A DNA stretch of 64,000 nucleotides from Lysobacter sp. Its GTDB lineage: Bacteria > Pseudomonadota > Gammaproteobacteria > Xanthomonadales > Xanthomonadaceae. Below, piece by piece: positions 41,832 to 51,023 of this stretch. The position numbers and the translations under genes are program-made. The number at the start of each line of letters is the position of its first letter. Positions within the stretch are counted from its first letter, which is position 1. Below the pieces are notes generated by a model. It did no database searches, was not told the DNA's origin, and saw only the letters and a list, made by a program, of their open reading frames with translations. The DNA lies in assembly GCA_013141175.1 (NCBI GenBank), contig JABFRN010000001.1, positions 3,864,001-3,928,000 on the forward strand, read 5' to 3'.

Positions 41832-44468
41832 ATGAAAGATTGGAGTGAGGAACTCGGCGCTGCGCTCGACTCGGGCGACCCCGAATACATGAAAGCGATG
41901 ATGGCGCGTGTACCGCCCGACATCCTGCAGCAGGCGACCGTATGGGTGGAACAGCTGGCGCAGGCGAGTCTGAAGGAAGACAGGCTCCAGGATGCCCTGG
42001 TTTCTTTCGATCACCTGATCGCGCTGTCACCGGACAATCTGGACGCACGGCTCGAGCGCACCCGCATCTGCCTTCGACTGGAAGCGCCCGCCGAAGCGCT
42101 AGCCGAAGCAGTCCGGTTTGCCGCACTGGCACCGGAGCGTGTCGAGGGTTTCCTGTTGGAAGGAGAAGCCCGGGAGCGACTGGGCGAAAACAAACCTGCA
42201 CTCATCGCCTACCGCAAAGCGCTGGACCGCGCGCCGGGGGACGCCGACCTGACGCAGCGGATCCAGCAATTGGAGACGCGTCTCCGCAAGGATTCGATAC
42301 TGAAGCAAACCCTGGACCCCGATACGGCCGTGGAGTCCGTAACCGAAGTCATGCCCCGCCCCGAGGCACGATTCGATCCCGCGATGCTGGACGATCCATC
42401 CCTGCCCGAGGCGACCGCACCCTTCCGCGTCGAAGGCCTCGGACAGCACCTGTCGCGCTACGGCAACCAACAGTCGCCCAGGCAGTGCATCGCGCGCCTG
42501 GAGGATCCCGAATGGCTCAAGGCCTGGGACAGCGCACTCTCGGCATTGGCGGGCGACAGCGTGCTTTTCTGCGGCAGCGAACTGGGCGTCTTCGGATTGC
42601 GCGCACTGCATCATGGTGCAGCGCAAGTATTGTGCGCCGAGTCTTACGCACTGGATGCGCGGATCACCGCCGGCATGGTTCAAAAACATTTCCTGTTGCC
42701 ATGGCAGGAGCGACACGGCGCCGATTTGAAGGATCGCACGCCAGAAGAGCGGCGCGCTTCCTTCGAAGCCTTCGTGCAAGGGATCGATATCGAGGGTCCC
42801 GATGGCAATCAGCGCGATGAAGGCGGTTACGACGTCCTTGTATTCCCGCGTATCGACCACTCGTTGTTGGGCACGGGAATCGTCAAGGCGATCCGCCGTC
42901 ACCAGGCCAGTGCGGCCGGCAAGCCGACCCGTGTTCTGCCCGCGCGCGCAACCCTTTTCGCCATGGCGATCCAATGGCAATACCCGTCGGCCGATGTTCC
43001 ACTCCCCGAACTCGATCGGCTACGGTGGAGTCTTTACCCGCAGGCGCTCGAGCTGGATGCGACGTTCTGGAATGCGCTCACCACCCCGATCCAGGTCGGG
43101 GAAATCGATTTCGTCGATTTCAAGGAACAGCATCTGCAGGTGGAACTGCCGGTCGTTCGTGCCGGACAGGTGGATGCCATCGTCTACTGGTTCGATCTGG
43201 ACCTGGGCGTGGCGCGACTCGGCAATGCACCGGGAAGCGAGTTGCAGTGCATCAAACCGGCGGTTCAATACACCGACCCGATCGATGTGCAGCCCATGCA
43301 ATCGCTGCCGGTCAGGATCCGGATCGACGAGACGCGACTGTACGTGCAGGCCCAGCCTGCACCCAAAGAGTTGCATGCACGGAATGTGCCCGCATGGTTC
43401 ATCCCGACACTCGGCGATCAGCGGCGTTACGATGCCTACGGGAAAGCGCTCATCGCTTCCCGGGCGCTGCATCCGGCGCGCACCGCGCTGAACATCGGCG
43501 CAGGCTGCGGACTGCTCGCGACGCTCGCGGTGCGCGCGGGCGTCGAGCGCGTCGTCGGGACCGAAACGCAGGCTGCGATCCGTGCCGTTGGCCGGGACGC
43601 GATCAAGCGCGTGGGACTTGAAAGCCGGATCGCACTCCTCGACAAGGACTGTCACAACCTCGCTGTTCCCGAAGATATCGACGAGCGCGCCGACTTGGCG
43701 CTGTTCGATGCGTTCGACTGCAGCCTGATCGGCGAAGGCATCCTGCATTTCCTGGCGCATGCCCGCGAGCACCTGCTCGACGCGCATGCGCGATTCCTTC
43801 CGGCCGGCGCCCGGATCCGGGCGATGTTGATCGAGTACCGCCTGGATCGGATCATGGATATCGACGCCAATCTGCTGAATCCGTATCGATTCTCGCCTTC
43901 CTTCATCAATGTCGACGCCGGCACGTTGCCCTATCGCGCGCTCAGCGCTCCGTTCGATGTGTTCGATTTCGATTTCTCGACGGATGGCCCCACGCCCGCT
44001 GGAAAAGAACTGGCCATCCGTGCCATCGCCCCGGGCACCGCAGGGGGCGTGCTGTTCTGGTTCGATCTGCGTATGGACCCGAGCGCATGGCTCAGCAATG
44101 CACCGCACAGCGGCGATGCCTTGAAGTGGAAACAGGGCCTGCAATTCCTGCCCGAAGTGCACGTCACCACCGGGATGGATCTGCCCCTGCTCGCACGTCA
44201 CGATGGCAGTCAACTGCGGTTTCAGTGGCAGGCCGATGCCCTGCCGGCGGAATCGTTCTCGCGGTTGCCGAGGTTCGACCCGCGCTGGCTCGCTGCGAGC
44301 CAGGAACTGGAACAGCAGACGCGCGATCTGCTGCAGCATTGCGCGCAGAATCCGGATGAATTCGCGAAAGTGTCCGATCTGGCGATGCGTTTCGCGATCG
44401 ACCCGGCGGCCCATGGCCTGGACCCGGTCATCGCGCAGCGCTTCGCGGCGATGATGCTCGGCAGTTAG
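41832..44468 (+). CDS. TPR protein with tandem PRMT-like methyltransferase modules (PRMT9-like)
   Basis: I start at the ATG at 41832 (878 residues) rather than the in-frame GTG 14 codons upstream. Residues about 1-165 are helical TPR-like repeats (VSFDHLIALSPDNLDARLERT, then PALIAYRKALDRAPGDADL). Two copies of a PRMT-like unit follow. The first (about 235-540) is degenerate (SVLFCGSELGVFGLR; RIDHSLLGTGI). The second (about 545-835) has a recognisable SAM motif ALNIGAGCGLLATLA, a double-E-loop-like segment FDAFDCSLIGEG and a barrel motif LFWFDLR ... ALKWKQGLQFL resembling the THW-loop region of protein arginine methyltransferases; the first unit has a parallel VYWFDLD motif. TPRs plus two PRMT units is the PRMT9 layout. 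The substrate is unknown: a protein arginine or another nucleophile, or the polyketide, are possible. The gene ends 10 bases from the convergent PPTase gene. Confidence 0.75.
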   Translation: MKDWSEELGAALDSGDPEYMKAMMARVPPDILQQATVWVEQLAQASLKEDRLQDALVSFDHLIALSPDNLDARLERTRICLRLEAPAEALAEAVRFAALAPERVEGFLLEGEARERLGENKPALIAYRKALDRAPGDADLTQRIQQLETRLRKDSILKQTLDPDTAVESVTEVMPRPEARFDPAMLDDPSLPEATAPFRVEGLGQHLSRYGNQQSPRQCIARLEDPEWLKAWDSALSALAGDSVLFCGSELGVFGLRALHHGAAQVLCAESYALDARITAGMVQKHFLLPWQERHGADLKDRTPEERRASFEAFVQGIDIEGPDGNQRDEGGYDVLVFPRIDHSLLGTGIVKAIRRHQASAAGKPTRVLPARATLFAMAIQWQYPSADVPLPELDRLRWSLYPQALELDATFWNALTTPIQVGEIDFVDFKEQHLQVELPVVRAGQVDAIVYWFDLDLGVARLGNAPGSELQCIKPAVQYTDPIDVQPMQSLPVRIRIDETRLYVQAQPAPKELHARNVPAWFIPTLGDQRRYDAYGKALIASRALHPARTALNIGAGCGLLATLAVRAGVERVVGTETQAAIRAVGRDAIKRVGLESRIALLDKDCHNLAVPEDIDERADLALFDAFDCSLIGEGILHFLAHAREHLLDAHARFLPAGARIRAMLIEYRLDRIMDIDANLLNPYRFSPSFINVDAGTLPYRALSAPFDVFDFDFSTDGPTPAGKELAIRAIAPGTAGGVLFWFDLRMDPSAWLSNAPHSGDALKWKQGLQFLPEVHVTTGMDLPLLARHDGSQLRFQWQADALPAESFSRLPRFDPRWLAASQELEQQTRDLLQHCAQNPDEFAKVSDLAMRFAIDPAAHGLDPVIAQRFAAMMLGS

Positions 44469-44478
44469 GACAAGGGCA

Positions 44479-45321
44479 TCAGGTTTCCGGCGAAAAGGCC
44501 TGGGCGGCACGACCGGGATGGAAATCCGATGTTTTCAGGAATTCAGGCACCAGTTGCACCTCACTGGCCAGTGGGGTGAATTTACGCATCGAGATCGTGG
44601 GTGATGCGCCGGCGTTGCGCTCGGCGCAGATCGCCATCACGTAATCGACCGTCGGCCGGCACTGCCAGAAGCTCCAGCGCCCGGCATGGTCGTCCAGGTC
44701 GGGCTGGATGCTGATCCGCACCGCGTCATGATGCGGAAAATCGAAGCTGAAACGGTCCAGGGGCAGCGAAAGCCCCATGCCGCGCGCCTTGATGTACGAT
44801 TCCTTGAAGGTCCAGTATTCGAAAAAGCGATCCAGCTGTCGTTCCGTCGGAACGCAAGACAGTTCCGCGACTTCGGTGGGGGAGAAAAAGCGTTCCGCGA
44901 TGCCGATCGATGGGCTCCGCACCGCGACGTTTTCGACGTCCACGCCAAATTCCCGGCCACGACCCACCGCCAGCGCGATGAGCCCGCGCGTATGCGAGAT
45001 ATTGAAGGACAGGCCACGCACCTCATCCACCGCGTTGGCGATCTCCGGTCGGCCGTATGCGTTCCTGGAGAATTCCCAACACTCCGGTGCGACCGGTGCG
45101 TAACGCGACAACAGCATGCGCACCGCTGCGCGCGTGACCAGATAGCGTTTGCGGTCGTCGGCGAAGAAGAATCGACCTTCCTTGTCCACTTCTTCCGCAT
45201 TGAGCAACGCGCGGAGCATGACAAGTTGATCCTCGTCGACGATCTCGTCGTAATAGATCAGCCAGATATCGATATCGCGCTTGCCGGTTTCTACGCCGGC
45301 AGGGACCATTGGTTCATCCAT
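44479..45321 (-). CDS. 4'-phosphopantetheinyl transferase, Sfp type
   Basis: 280 residues. Transfers phosphopantetheine from CoA to the Ser of carrier proteins. Family motifs are present in order: FNISHTRGLIALAV, FGVDVENV and WTFKESYIKARGMGLSLPLDRFSF (within about residues 100-185), giving the Mg-binding Asp/Glu residues and the catalytic region. The length is slightly above Sfp because of about 40 extra C-terminal residues. Its place between the PKS locus and the polyamine genes suggests it activates the many ACPs of proteins A-D, although such enzymes can also serve other pathways. The start at 45321 has no clear ribosome site; an in-frame ATG at residue 5 is an alternative. Confidence 0.92.
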   Translation of the reverse strand: MDEPMVPAGVETGKRDIDIWLIYYDEIVDEDQLVMLRALLNAEEVDKEGRFFFADDRKRYLVTRAAVRMLLSRYAPVAPECWEFSRNAYGRPEIANAVDEVRGLSFNISHTRGLIALAVGRGREFGVDVENVAVRSPSIGIAERFFSPTEVAELSCVPTERQLDRFFEYWTFKESYIKARGMGLSLPLDRFSFDFPHHDAVRISIQPDLDDHAGRWSFWQCRPTVDYVMAICAERNAGASPTISMRKFTPLASEVQLVPEFLKTSDFHPGRAAQAFSPET

Positions 45322-45449
45322 GGGTCAAGACATTCTTCATTCTTGCGGTGCGGCCCGCAGCCGGGTTGGGCGATGGCGTCCCGGCCCGATGCATCGGCCA
45401 GCGGTTTCTGTTCTTCTCGTCAACGCATGCAAAGGATCGTTCCTGGTCG

Positions 45450-46814
45450 TCAACCCGCGACATACACCGTCTTGATGTTCATGAATTCGTGGATGCCGTG
45501 CTCGGCGAGTTCCCTGCCGAAGCCCGAGTTCTTCGTTCCGCCGAACGGCAATCGCACATCGCTGCGCACGATCGCGTTGACGAACGTGGCGCCGGCCTGC
45601 AGACGACGCGCGACCGCTTCGCCGCGCGCCTTGTCCGTGGTCCAGACGCTGGCGCCGAGACCGAAGTCGGTGTCGTTGGCGATGCGCACGGCATCGTCGT
45701 CGTCCCGGGCGCGCAGGATGCTGGCGGCGGGCCCGAACAGTTCGTCGTGATAGGCGGGCATGCCGGGCACGACATGATCGAGGATGGTCGCCGGGTAGTG
45801 CGAGCCGCCCTGCCCCGGCGTGCCGCCGAGCAGGAGTTTCGCGCCCGCCGCGACGCTGCGCTGCACTTGATCGTGCACTTCGTCGCGCAGGTCCGCACGG
45901 GCCATCGGCGCGAGCGTGGTGGCGTCGAGATCCGGATCGCCGACGGCGAGCTTGCCGGCCGCTTCGACGAAACGGGCGACGAACGCTTCGGCAATCCCCG
46001 GCGTGACGATGAAGCGCTTGGCGGCGATACAGGTCTGCCCCGCATTGCCGAAGCGCGAAGCGACAGCGGCGGGGATGGTCGCGTCCAGATCGGCATCGTC
46101 GAGCACCACGAACGGGTCGCTGCCGCCGAGTTCCATCACGCATTTCTTCAAATGCTTGCCGGCCGTCGAGGCGACCGCGCTGCCGGCGCGTTCGCTGCCG
46201 GTCAGGGTCACGGCCTTCACGCGGGGATCGGCGATCACCCTGGCGGCCAGTGCATTGTCGATGTGCAGCACGCCGAACACGCCGTCGGGAATCCCGGCAT
46301 CGCGCAGCACGCCGGCGATGGCGTCCGCGCAGCGCGGCACGTTGGTCGCATGCTTGAGCACCGCGACATTGCCCGCCATCAGCCCCGGCGCGAGGAAACG
46401 GAACACCTGCCAGACCGGAAAATTCCACGGCATCACCGCGAAAATGCAGCCCAGCGGTTCGTAGGTGACGTAGCTGCGATGCGCTTCGGTGGCGATCATG
46501 CCGTCGCGCAGATAATCGATGGCATGGTCCGCGTAGTATTCGCAGGCGGACGCGGATTTTTCGATTTCGACCAGCGCTTCCCGGCGCAGCTTGCCCATGT
46601 CGGCGGTCATGACCGCAGCGATGGCATCACGCTGTTCCCGCAGCCGCGCGGCGACCGCGCGGATCAGCCCACCACGTTCATCGAGACTGCGCGCGGCCCA
46701 TCCGGGGGCCGCCTGTGCGGCGGATTGAAGCACACGTTCGACCTCGGACTCGCCGATGTAGTCGTAGGTGTAGTCGATCTCGCCGGTCCATGGATGGATC
46801 AATCGCACCGTCAT
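45450..46814 (-). CDS. Succinate-semialdehyde dehydrogenase-type aldehyde dehydrogenase
   Basis: 454 residues, NAD(P)-dependent aldehyde dehydrogenase fold. Visible: the nucleotide-binding VMPWNFPVWQVFRF, catalytic Glu in VMELGGSDPFVVL and catalytic Cys in FGNAGQTCIAAKR. The short length and sequence resemble the Sad/GabD group oxidising succinate semialdehyde to succinate. As the last gene of the putrescine operon (9 bases after potI, with GAGGTG upstream of the ATG) it fits either the last step after GABA transamination or oxidation of gamma-glutamyl-aminobutyraldehyde; no separate puuC is present here, so it might do both. Confidence 0.88.
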   Translation of the reverse strand: MTVRLIHPWTGEIDYTYDYIGESEVERVLQSAAQAAPGWAARSLDERGGLIRAVAARLREQRDAIAAVMTADMGKLRREALVEIEKSASACEYYADHAIDYLRDGMIATEAHRSYVTYEPLGCIFAVMPWNFPVWQVFRFLAPGLMAGNVAVLKHATNVPRCADAIAGVLRDAGIPDGVFGVLHIDNALAARVIADPRVKAVTLTGSERAGSAVASTAGKHLKKCVMELGGSDPFVVLDDADLDATIPAAVASRFGNAGQTCIAAKRFIVTPGIAEAFVARFVEAAGKLAVGDPDLDATTLAPMARADLRDEVHDQVQRSVAAGAKLLLGGTPGQGGSHYPATILDHVVPGMPAYHDELFGPAASILRARDDDDAVRIANDTDFGLGASVWTTDKARGEAVARRLQAGATFVNAIVRSDVRLPFGGTKNSGFGRELAEHGIHEFMNIKTVYVAG

Positions 46815-46823
46815 GTTTTCACC

Positions 46824-47675
46824 TCAGGTGTTGTCTTGAATGGCGAGCTGGATATCGCGCTGCCTGCGTTTCTCCTCGCGGTACATCAGCCACCAGCCGG
46901 TCACCGCCGCGAACGACACCGCCAGCACCATCAGGGTCGCCAGCGCATTGATCTTGGGGCTGAGGCCCAGACGGACCGACGAGAACACCTTCATCGGCAG
47001 CGTGGTCGAGTTCGGGCCGGCGACGAAGCTGGCGATCACCACGTCGTCCAGCGACAGCGTGAACGCCAGCAGCCAGCCCGATACCAGCGCGGGGGCGATG
47101 ATCGGCAGCGTGATCAGGAAGAACACCTTGATCCGGTTGGCGCCGAGATCCATCGCGGCTTCTTCCAGCGATTTGTCGAGTTCCGCGAGTCGCGAAGACA
47201 CCACCACGGTCACGAACGCCAGCGTGAAGGTCACGTGCGCGACCCAGATCGCGACCACGCCTTTCGGCGCGATTCCGATCAGGCCACCCATCGACACCAG
47301 CATCAGCAGGATCGACAGGCCGGTGATCACTTCCGGCATCACCAGCGGCGCGGTGATCATCGCGCCGAACATGGTCTTGGTCGGGAAATGGCGCATGCGG
47401 GTCATCGCCAGCGCCGCCATCGTGCCGAGCACGACCGCAGCGGTCGCGGTCCAGAACGCCACTTTCAGACTGACCCATGCGGCGTCCAGCATCGAACGGT
47501 CGCGCATCAGTTCGCCGTACCATTTGAACGAAAAGCCTGACCACACCGAGGCCAGCCGGGATTCGTTGAAGGAGTAGACGATCAGGATCAGGATCGGGAG
47601 ATAGAGGAATGCGAAGCCCAGGCCCAGGACCGTCCAGCGGATCGCGCGATTGCCCTGCATGTTGGTACCGCTCAT
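46824..47675 (-). CDS. potI: Putrescine ABC transporter permease PotI
   Basis: 283 residues. The ATG at 47675 overlaps the potH stop as ATGA; a longer open frame extends upstream but is out of frame with potH. About six membrane segments, the first LGFAFLYLPILILIVYSF, and the EAA-type cytoplasmic loop (EEAAMDLGANRIKVFFLITLP) that contacts the ATPase. Inner-membrane partner of PotH. Confidence 0.93.
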   Translation of the reverse strand: MSGTNMQGNRAIRWTVLGLGFAFLYLPILILIVYSFNESRLASVWSGFSFKWYGELMRDRSMLDAAWVSLKVAFWTATAAVVLGTMAALAMTRMRHFPTKTMFGAMITAPLVMPEVITGLSILLMLVSMGGLIGIAPKGVVAIWVAHVTFTLAFVTVVVSSRLAELDKSLEEAAMDLGANRIKVFFLITLPIIAPALVSGWLLAFTLSLDDVVIASFVAGPNSTTLPMKVFSSVRLGLSPKINALATLMVLAVSFAAVTGWWLMYREEKRRQRDIQLAIQDNT

Positions 47676-48583
47676 GCCAGCCGCCCTTCCAGCTCTTTCT
47701 GCTGGACGCGGTTGAAGATCAGGATCGGGATGAGCAGCATGACCAGCATGACGATCGCGACCGCCGACGCCACCGGCCAGTCGCGGTTGTTGAAGAACTC
47801 GCTCCACAGCACGCGACCGATCATCAACGTATCCGGGCCGCCGAGCATTTCGGGAATGACGAACTCGCCGATCGCGGGAATCATCACCAGCATGCAGCCG
47901 GCGATGATGCCGGAGCGCGACATCGGCAAGGTGATCTTCAGGAAGGCCTTCCACGGCTTGGCGCCGAGGTCGTAGGCGGCTTCCAGCAGGCGGTGGTCGA
48001 ATTTGAGCAGGTTGGAGTACAGCGGCAGGACCATGAACGGCAGATAGCAGTAGACGATGCCGATGTAGGCCGCGAGCGGCGTGTTGAGGATGTGCAATGG
48101 CGCGTCGATCAATCCGATCTTCATCAGCAGGCTGTTGAGCAGGCCGTTGCTGTCGAGGATGCCGATCCAGGCATAGACGCGGATCAGGAACGATGTCCAC
48201 GACGGCAGCACCACCAGCATCATCGCGATGTTGCGCGCGGACGGCGACAGGCGCGAGATGACGTAGGCCATCGGATAGCCGATCAACAGCGTGAACAGGG
48301 TCGAGATCGCCGCGATCTTCAGTGAGCTGGCATACGCCAGCAGATACTGCGAGTCCGAGAACAGCACCGTGTAATTGGTGAGGTTGAGCTTGAGCAGCAC
48401 TTCGCTCTGCACGAACTCCAGGATCGGCGTGTACGGCGGCTGCGCGATCGCCAGCTTGGCGAACGAGATCTTCAGCACGATCAGGAACGGGACCGCGAAG
48501 AACAGCAGCAGCCAGAAGTACGGGACCGCGATGACGCCCCAGCGCGATCCCGGCAGGAACTTCTTCAGCGATCGGAGATTCAT
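47672..48583 (-). CDS. potH: Putrescine ABC transporter permease PotH
   Basis: 303 residues from the ATG at 48583, which overlaps the potG stop (ATGA); an upstream in-frame ATG at 48616 would reach into potG. Hydrophobic helices start at VIAVPYFWLLLFFAVPFLIV, and the EAA loop LEAAYDLGAKPWKAFLKITLP is present. Forms the inner-membrane channel with PotI. Confidence 0.93.
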   Translation of the reverse strand: MNLRSLKKFLPGSRWGVIAVPYFWLLLFFAVPFLIVLKISFAKLAIAQPPYTPILEFVQSEVLLKLNLTNYTVLFSDSQYLLAYASSLKIAAISTLFTLLIGYPMAYVISRLSPSARNIAMMLVVLPSWTSFLIRVYAWIGILDSNGLLNSLLMKIGLIDAPLHILNTPLAAYIGIVYCYLPFMVLPLYSNLLKFDHRLLEAAYDLGAKPWKAFLKITLPMSRSGIIAGCMLVMIPAIGEFVIPEMLGGPDTLMIGRVLWSEFFNNRDWPVASAVAIVMLVMLLIPILIFNRVQQKELEGRLA

Positions 48584-49728
48584 GACGTGAGCACCACGCC
48601 TTCGTTGTCGCCCCACGACACCCAGACACTGTCGCCCCAGGTCATGCCCTCGCTGGCCCAGCGCTGCTGGTTGGCGAAATTGGCCATGACCTTGTAACCG
48701 GTCGGCAGGCGGACATGGAAGACCGAGTGACTGCCGAAATAGGCGATATCCTCGATCTTGCCCTGCGCCTTGTTGTACTGCTGCGTCGGTTCTTCCTTGC
48801 TGATCGTCAGCTTTTCGGGGCGCACGCCGTAGCCCACTTCCTGTCCTTCGAAGCCGGAAACGCCGTGGCCGACGTAGATCGGCACCGGCAGCGACGGCGA
48901 CAGGATGGTGATGTAGTCGGCCTTGTCCTCGTCGATGCGTCCGTCGAACATGTTGATCGAACCGATGAATTCGGCGGCGAAACGGCTGGTCGGCGATTCG
49001 TAGATTTCGTCGGGCGTGCCGACCTGGCGGATCCGGCCGGCATCCATCAGCGCGATGCGCGTGGCCATGGTCATCGCCTCTTCCTGGTCGTGGGTGACCA
49101 TCACGCAGGTCACGCCCGACTTCTCGATGATATCGACCAGTTCGAGCTGCATCTTCGAGCGCAGTTTCTTGTCGAGCGCGCCCATCGGTTCGTCGAGCAG
49201 CAACAGCTTGGGGCCCTTGGCCAACGAGCGCGCAAGGGCGACGCGCTGCTGCTGGCCGCCGGAGAGCTGATGCGGCTTGCGCTTGGCGAGTTTGCCCAGT
49301 TGCACCAGGTTGAGCATGTCCTCGACGCGCTTGGCGATGGCCTCTTTGCCCAGACCGTCCTGCTTCAGCCCGAAGGCGATGTTCTGTTCGACGGTCATAT
49401 GCGGAAACAGCGCATAGGACTGGAACATCATGTTGATCGGGCGTTCGTACGGCGGCAGATCGTTCATCACCTGGCCGTCGAGATAGATCTTGCCGGAGGT
49501 GGGTTTCTCGAAGCCGCCGAGGCAGCGCAGCAACGTCGATTTGCCGCAGCCGGAACCGCCCAGCAACGCGAAGATCTCACCCTTGCGGATCGACAGGTTG
49601 GTGTCGTCGACCGCGACGAAACCGTCGAATTCCTTGCGGACATCGACGATGCGCAGGTAATCCTCGACCGTGGCCTTGGGAGCGGCAGGAGCGCCGTTGT
49701 GCGGTTTTTCGTTGGCGACTGCGGCCAT
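48580..49728 (-). CDS. potG: Putrescine ABC transporter ATP-binding protein PotG
   Basis: I choose the ATG at 49728 (382 residues) because GAGGGAA lies just upstream; the frame is open to an ATG at 49773. Walker A GGSGCGKST, signature LSGGQQQRVALARSL, Walker B LLLLDEPMGALD and the H-loop VTHDQEEAM are all present; the C-terminal third is the TOBE-type regulatory domain of the spermidine/putrescine family. Energises import through PotH/PotI. Confidence 0.94.
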   Translation of the reverse strand: MAAVANEKPHNGAPAAPKATVEDYLRIVDVRKEFDGFVAVDDTNLSIRKGEIFALLGGSGCGKSTLLRCLGGFEKPTSGKIYLDGQVMNDLPPYERPINMMFQSYALFPHMTVEQNIAFGLKQDGLGKEAIAKRVEDMLNLVQLGKLAKRKPHQLSGGQQQRVALARSLAKGPKLLLLDEPMGALDKKLRSKMQLELVDIIEKSGVTCVMVTHDQEEAMTMATRIALMDAGRIRQVGTPDEIYESPTSRFAAEFIGSINMFDGRIDEDKADYITILSPSLPVPIYVGHGVSGFEGQEVGYGVRPEKLTISKEEPTQQYNKAQGKIEDIAYFGSHSVFHVRLPTGYKVMANFANQQRWASEGMTWGDSVWVSWGDNEGVVLTS

Positions 49729-49797
49729 GGGGTTCCCTCGAATGCGGCTCGGAATGCAGCTCGGGGCAGGCATCGCTGCCTGCCCCGGGGCGATGTA

Positions 49798-50934
49798 TCA
49801 GCGACCGGTCTTGAGCTGGGTCCAGATCCGCGTGTACTGGCGATCCACGTCGGGCGGGATGATCGCGTAGGTGAAGAGTTTCGCGGCGACATCCGGCGGC
49901 GGGTAGATCGTCGGATCGCCGCTGATGTCCTTGTCGACCAGCGGCGTCGATTTCGGAATGGCGTTCGGGTAGCTGACGAAGTTGGTGTTGTTGGCGGCCA
50001 CCTGCGGCTCGAGCAGGTGGTTGATGAACGCATTCGCGCTCTCGACATGCTTGGCGTCCTTCGGGATCGCCAGCATGTCGAACCACATCGGCGCGCCTTC
50101 CTTCGGGATGGAATAGCCGATCTTCACGCCGTTCTTCGCTTCTTCGGCGCGGTCGCGCGCCTGGATGATGTCGCCGGACCAGCCGACCACCAGGCAGGTG
50201 TTGCCGGTGGCCATCGAATCGATGTATTGCGAGGAATGGAAGTTGGTGACGTAGGGACGGATCGTCTTCAGCAGCGCCGCCGCCTTGTCGATCACTGCCG
50301 GATCCTGGCTGTTGGGATCTTCACCGAGGTAGTTCAGCGCGATCGGGATCAGTTCCGAAGGCGTATCGAGGAGGGTCACGCCGCAGCCCTTGAGCTTGGC
50401 GATGTTTTCCGGCTTGAACACCAGGTCCCAGCTGTTGGTGACATCCGTGTTGCCGAAAGCGGCCGTGACCTTGTCGACGTTGTAACCGATGCCGGTGGTG
50501 CCCCACAGGTACGGCACGGCGTATTCGTTGCCCGGATCCTGCAGCGCGATGCGCTTCATCATCTCCGGATCGAGGTTGGCCAGATTCGGAATCTTCGACT
50601 TGTCCAGCTTCTGGAACACGCCGGCCTGGATCTGTCGGCCGAGGAAGTTCAGCGTGGGCACGACGATGTCGTAACCGCTGGAGCCCGCGAGCAGCTTGGT
50701 CTCGACCATCTCGTTGCTGTCGAAGACGTCGTAGACCACCTTCACGCCGCTCTTCTTCTCGAAGTCCGGGATGGTGGTTTCGGCGATGTAGTCCGACCAG
50801 TTGTAGACGTTCAAGGTCTTGTCGTCGTCGCCGCCCGACTTGCCGTCGCCGGACGCGGCGCCGCTGTCGGATTTGCCGCCGCAGGCGGCCAACAGACAGA
50901 CGGCGATGGAAAGCCCCAACACTCGCAGTTTCAT
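49798..50934 (-). CDS. potF: Putrescine-binding periplasmic lipoprotein PotF
   Basis: 378 residues. Begins with a lipoprotein signal (VCLLAACGG, lipobox LAAC about residue 18), then a low-complexity Gly/Ser/Asp spacer and a bacterial solute-binding fold starting LNVYNWSDYIAETTIPDFEK, typical of PotD/PotF/SpuD. Delivers putrescine to PotGHI. Equivalent in position to spuD/spuE of Pseudomonas; only one binding protein is present here. Confidence 0.93.
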   Translation of the reverse strand: MKLRVLGLSIAVCLLAACGGKSDSGAASGDGKSGGDDDKTLNVYNWSDYIAETTIPDFEKKSGVKVVYDVFDSNEMVETKLLAGSSGYDIVVPTLNFLGRQIQAGVFQKLDKSKIPNLANLDPEMMKRIALQDPGNEYAVPYLWGTTGIGYNVDKVTAAFGNTDVTNSWDLVFKPENIAKLKGCGVTLLDTPSELIPIALNYLGEDPNSQDPAVIDKAAALLKTIRPYVTNFHSSQYIDSMATGNTCLVVGWSGDIIQARDRAEEAKNGVKIGYSIPKEGAPMWFDMLAIPKDAKHVESANAFINHLLEPQVAANNTNFVSYPNAIPKSTPLVDKDISGDPTIYPPPDVAAKLFTYAIIPPDVDRQYTRIWTQLKTGR

Positions 50935-51023
50935 CGTGATATCCCTTTGCCCGGTAGGGCGTCAATGGTGTGGCGTGACGGTGGCATCCTCGACAGATTA
51001 ACGGCTGCGGCCTGTCGCTGCAT

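Noticed and set aside
46824-48629. 601-codon minus frame covering potI and reaching into potH and potG
   Set aside because: Only its last 283 codons make PotI; upstream the frame is out of phase with the clear potH reading frame.
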